Source: Nitrospira sp.
GTDB lineage: Bacteria > Nitrospirota > Nitrospiria > Nitrospirales > Nitrospiraceae
Direction: 5' to 3'
Assembly (NCBI GenBank): GCA_016873525.1
Contig: VGXD01000128.1
Span: 1-6,351, forward strand
Length of the DNA stretch: 6,351 nucleotides
Positions within the stretch are counted from its first letter, which is position 1. Each line of letters begins with the position of its first letter. The position numbers and the translations under genes were made by a program. This document shows positions 4,239 through 6,351 of this stretch, in pieces. Under the pieces are notes generated by a model. The model was not told where the DNA came from. It saw only the letters and a program-made list of their open reading frames with translations, and did no database searches.

Positions 4239-5597
4239 ATGAAAGAAGTCGATAAAAAAGAGCCGTCGCAAGAAGTCGTGACGGGCGGGGAGCAGTCACG
4301 CCGGCAATTTTTGGCCAACAGCACGAGGACTGCGGCCGGGATCGGCGTCGCGGCCTTGTTGGGGAATCTGGGGTCCTGGGCGCTTTCCCATGCGGCGGAC
4401 AAGGAGCCGATCAAGATCGGCATCCTCCATTCTTTGAGCGGCACGATGGCGATCAGCGAGGTCTCGCTCCGCGACGTGGTCCTGATGGCGGTGGAGGAGA
4501 TCAACGCCAAGGGCGGCGTGCTGGGCCGCAAGATCCAGCCGGTGGTGGTGGACCCGGCTTCCAACTGGGACCTCTTCGCCGAGAAGGCCAAACAGTTGTT
4601 GTTGGTGGACAAGGTGGCGGTGGTCTTCGGCTGTTGGACATCGGTCAGCCGCAAGTCCGTGCTGCCGGTCTTCGAGAAGAACAACGGGCTGCTCTTCTAT
4701 CCGGTGCAGTACGAAGGGGAGGAATGCTCCCGCAATGTCTTCTACACCGGCGCGGCGGTGAACCAGCAGGCGGTGCCGGCGGTGGAATACTTGATGAGCA
4801 AGGAAGGGGGCGGGTTCAAAAAGTTTTACCTGCTCGGCACCGACTACGTGTATCCGCGCACGACGAACAAAATTCTGCGGGCCATGTTGCTGGCCAAGAA
4901 GGTGCCGGCGGCCAACATCATGGAAGAGTACACGCCGTTCCACCATCAGGACTATCAGACCATCGTCGGCAAGATCAAAAAGTTCTCCGCCGGCGGCGGG
5001 GCCTGCGTGATCAGCACGATCAACGGGGACAGCAACGTGCCCTTCTACAAGGAGTTCGCCAATCAAGGGCTGCGGGCGGAGGATGCGCCGATCATGGCCT
5101 TCAGCGTGGCGGAGGACGAGCTGCGCGGGATGGACACGACCGCGCTGGTCGGGCACCTGGCGGCCTGGAACTATTACCAGAGCGTGGAGACCCCGCAGAA
5201 CAAGCAGTTCGTGGCCAACTTCAAGGCCTACTGCAAGAAGAACAACCTGCCGGACGGAGACAAGCGGGTCACGGACGATCCGATCGAAGCGGCCTACTTC
5301 GGCGTCCACGTCTGGAAACAGGCGGTGGAGAAGGCCGGCAAGACCGACGTGGATGCGGTCCGCAAGGCCGTCTATGGGCAGAAGTTCCTTGCGCCGGGCG
5401 GCGAGATCAAGATGGACGAGGCCAATCACCATACGAACAAGCCGGTCCTGATCGGGGAAATCCTGAAGGACGGGCAGTTCAAGGTGGTCTGGCGGTCGAA
5501 GGGCCTGGTCAAGCCGGAGCCCTGGAGCGAGTACACGAATCCGGACAAGGGCTGCGACTGGATCAGCCACCAGGGGACGTATCAGAAGAAGGCGTAA
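4239..5597 (+). CDS. urtA: Urea ABC transporter, periplasmic substrate-binding protein UrtA
   Basis: UrtA binds urea in the periplasm and hands it to the UrtBC permease driven by the UrtDE ATPases. The 452-residue protein has the family features: a twin-arginine signal (SRRQFL, residues 20-25) followed by a hydrophobic segment, with cleavage near residue 52 (SHA/AD). The mature part opens with IKIGILHSLSGTMAISE, characteristic of UrtA/FmdD proteins. Family-typical blocks follow: GGVLGRKIQPVVVDPASNWD (93-111 region), FGCWTSVSRKSVLPVFE (130-146), FYPVQYEGEE (153-162) and AAWNYYQS (308-315). Tat export suggests it folds in the cytoplasm before secretion. The ATG at 4239 has AGAGGAG at 4224-4230 with 8-nt spacing, an excellent ribosome site. 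It lies between the porin and urtB genes, all rightward, and is probably transcribed with both. Short-chain amide binding (FmdD) is the main alternative. Confidence 0.95.
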   Translation: MKEVDKKEPSQEVVTGGEQSRRQFLANSTRTAAGIGVAALLGNLGSWALSHAADKEPIKIGILHSLSGTMAISEVSLRDVVLMAVEEINAKGGVLGRKIQPVVVDPASNWDLFAEKAKQLLLVDKVAVVFGCWTSVSRKSVLPVFEKNNGLLFYPVQYEGEECSRNVFYTGAAVNQQAVPAVEYLMSKEGGGFKKFYLLGTDYVYPRTTNKILRAMLLAKKVPAANIMEEYTPFHHQDYQTIVGKIKKFSAGGGACVISTINGDSNVPFYKEFANQGLRAEDAPIMAFSVAEDELRGMDTTALVGHLAAWNYYQSVETPQNKQFVANFKAYCKKNNLPDGDKRVTDDPIEAAYFGVHVWKQAVEKAGKTDVDAVRKAVYGQKFLAPGGEIKMDEANHHTNKPVLIGEILKDGQFKVVWRSKGLVKPEPWSEYTNPDKGCDWISHQGTYQKKA

Positions 5598-5621
5598 CGA
5601 CGCCGGCAAGTTCATGGCGCA

Positions 5622-6351
5622 ATGAGAAGAGCACTCTGGTTTTTGTTCCTGGGGTTCTGCGCCCTCTGGAGCAACAGCGTACAGGTGCGGGCGGAGGAGT
5701 CGGCGGCGGCTCCTCCGCCCGCTGCCGTTGAGAAGGCCCTGGCCGATCTGTCGAGCGAGGATCCGGCCATCCAGGATGCGGCTGTCTTGGCCTTGATCGA
5801 ACAAGGCGACGACGGCCTGCTCCCACGGCTGGAAGAATTGCGAATCAACGCGGACCGGGGCCTGCGGATGGCGCTGAAGCCCGTCATCGACCTGCTCCGG
5901 AACAAAAGCAAACTGCACAGCCCTGACGCCAACGTGCGCCGGTCCGCGGCGGCGGACCTCTCCGTCATCGGCAAGCCGATCGTCGTGATCTGGTTGGAAG
6001 ACGCGCTCAAGACCGAGCCGGATCGGTGGGTGCGGTATACGATCGAGGAGTCCGTCAGTCTCATCAAGCTGACGAACAATGACCCGCGAATCACGATCGC
6101 GGCGGCGACCAAGCTCGGCGAGCTGCGCAGCCAGAATGCCGTTCCGCTCTTGCAGGAACTGGCGAAGGGGACGGGCTCGGAGGCCGGCGAGGGAGCCGTC
6201 CAGGCGGAGCCGGCGATGGTGGCGAGGGCGGCCACAGAGGCGATTGAGCGGATCGAGTCCTGGGGAAGCTGGACCAGCGCCATCGAGACCCTGTTTCGCG
6301 GCATCAGCCTCAGCTCCGTGCTCTTGCTGATGGCCTTGGGCTTGGCGATCA
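5622..6351 (+). CDS. urtB: Urea ABC transporter permease UrtB, N-terminal part (cut by window edge)
   Basis: The frame from the ATG at 5622 stays open to the window end (243 complete codons). Residues 1-24 form a signal-like hydrophobic segment (ALWFLFLGFCALW) ending near VRA|EES. Residues about 33-215 are a helical domain with HEAT-like repeats, for example AIQDAAVLALIEQGDDGLLP and ITIAAATKLGELRSQNAVPL. This matches the periplasmic extension known on UrtB but absent from related LivH permeases. At about residue 225 the sequence turns into FRGISLSSVLLLMALGLAI, the start of the first core membrane helices. UrtB with UrtC forms the inner-membrane channel for urea. The start is 24 nt after the urtA stop and lacks a clear Shine-Dalgarno site. 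A three-codon ATG-GCG-CAA-TGA at 5614-5625 overlaps it, which might allow coupling. The rest of the permease lies beyond the window. Confidence 0.92.
   Translation, partial: MRRALWFLFLGFCALWSNSVQVRAEESAAAPPPAAVEKALADLSSEDPAIQDAAVLALIEQGDDGLLPRLEELRINADRGLRMALKPVIDLLRNKSKLHSPDANVRRSAAADLSVIGKPIVVIWLEDALKTEPDRWVRYTIEESVSLIKLTNNDPRITIAAATKLGELRSQNAVPLLQELAKGTGSEAGEGAVQAEPAMVARAATEAIERIESWGSWTSAIETLFRGISLSSVLLLMALGLAI

Noticed and set aside
5614..5625. Four-codon ORF (ATG to TGA) overlapping the urtB start
   Set aside because: Such short frames are very common and there is no ribosome site. It is mentioned only under urtB as possible coupling.
4634..5731. 365-codon plus-strand frame overlapping urtA in a different phase
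   Set aside because: The composition (Gly, Arg, Gln rich) is typical of a frame-shifted reading of a GC-rich gene, and urtA explains the region fully.
4296..5918. 540-codon minus-strand open frame opposite urtA and the start of urtB
   Set aside because: It is antisense to a clear urtA gene, is rich in His, Arg, Leu and Asp as expected for the complement of GC-rich codons, and has no recognisable domain or ribosome site.

Overview
The window looks like high-GC chromosomal DNA from a Gram-negative bacterium, most likely Nitrospira or a close relative in Nitrospirota. This rests on the gene set (an outer-membrane porin directly upstream of a Tat-exported UrtA and a UrtB with a long periplasmic N-terminus) and on remembered protein character. 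No database search was done, so the genus is an inference.

Layout, left to right. Positions 1-150 hold the 3' end of an IS1595/ISXO2-type transposase gene, with possible insertion-sequence end DNA up to about 188. A MutT-type Nudix hydrolase gene (266-667) follows. Its start and stop regions each lie in an imperfect inverted repeat built from degenerate 7-bp units. Next is a PolB-like 3'-5' exonuclease gene (740-1462). A proline-rich lipoprotein gene of unknown function (2521-1505, minus strand) converges on it. Between the lipoprotein gene and the porin gene is a divergent control region (2522-2785) with two facing-away promoters.

The rightward promoter matches the sigma-70 consensus perfectly (TTGACA, 17 nt, TATAAT). 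It is followed about 70 nt later by a strong intrinsic terminator with nine T residues, 64 nt before the porin start codon. The leader between them can fold into a terminator or a competing antiterminator, so the porin/urt operon probably has a cis-acting attenuator or riboswitch-like switch. I could not match the leader to a known riboswitch family from memory. This is the strongest candidate for something undescribed.

The operon itself runs porin (2786-4186), urtA (4239-5597), urtB (5622 to beyond the window end). In the likely model, urea crosses the outer membrane through the porin, is bound in the periplasm by UrtA and is delivered to the UrtB-containing inner-membrane ABC permease. The remaining urt genes, and possibly urease genes, would lie past the right edge. 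The left part (Nudix hydrolase and exonuclease) is nucleotide and DNA housekeeping with no evident link to urea uptake.

No tRNA, rRNA, CRISPR array or replication origin was seen.
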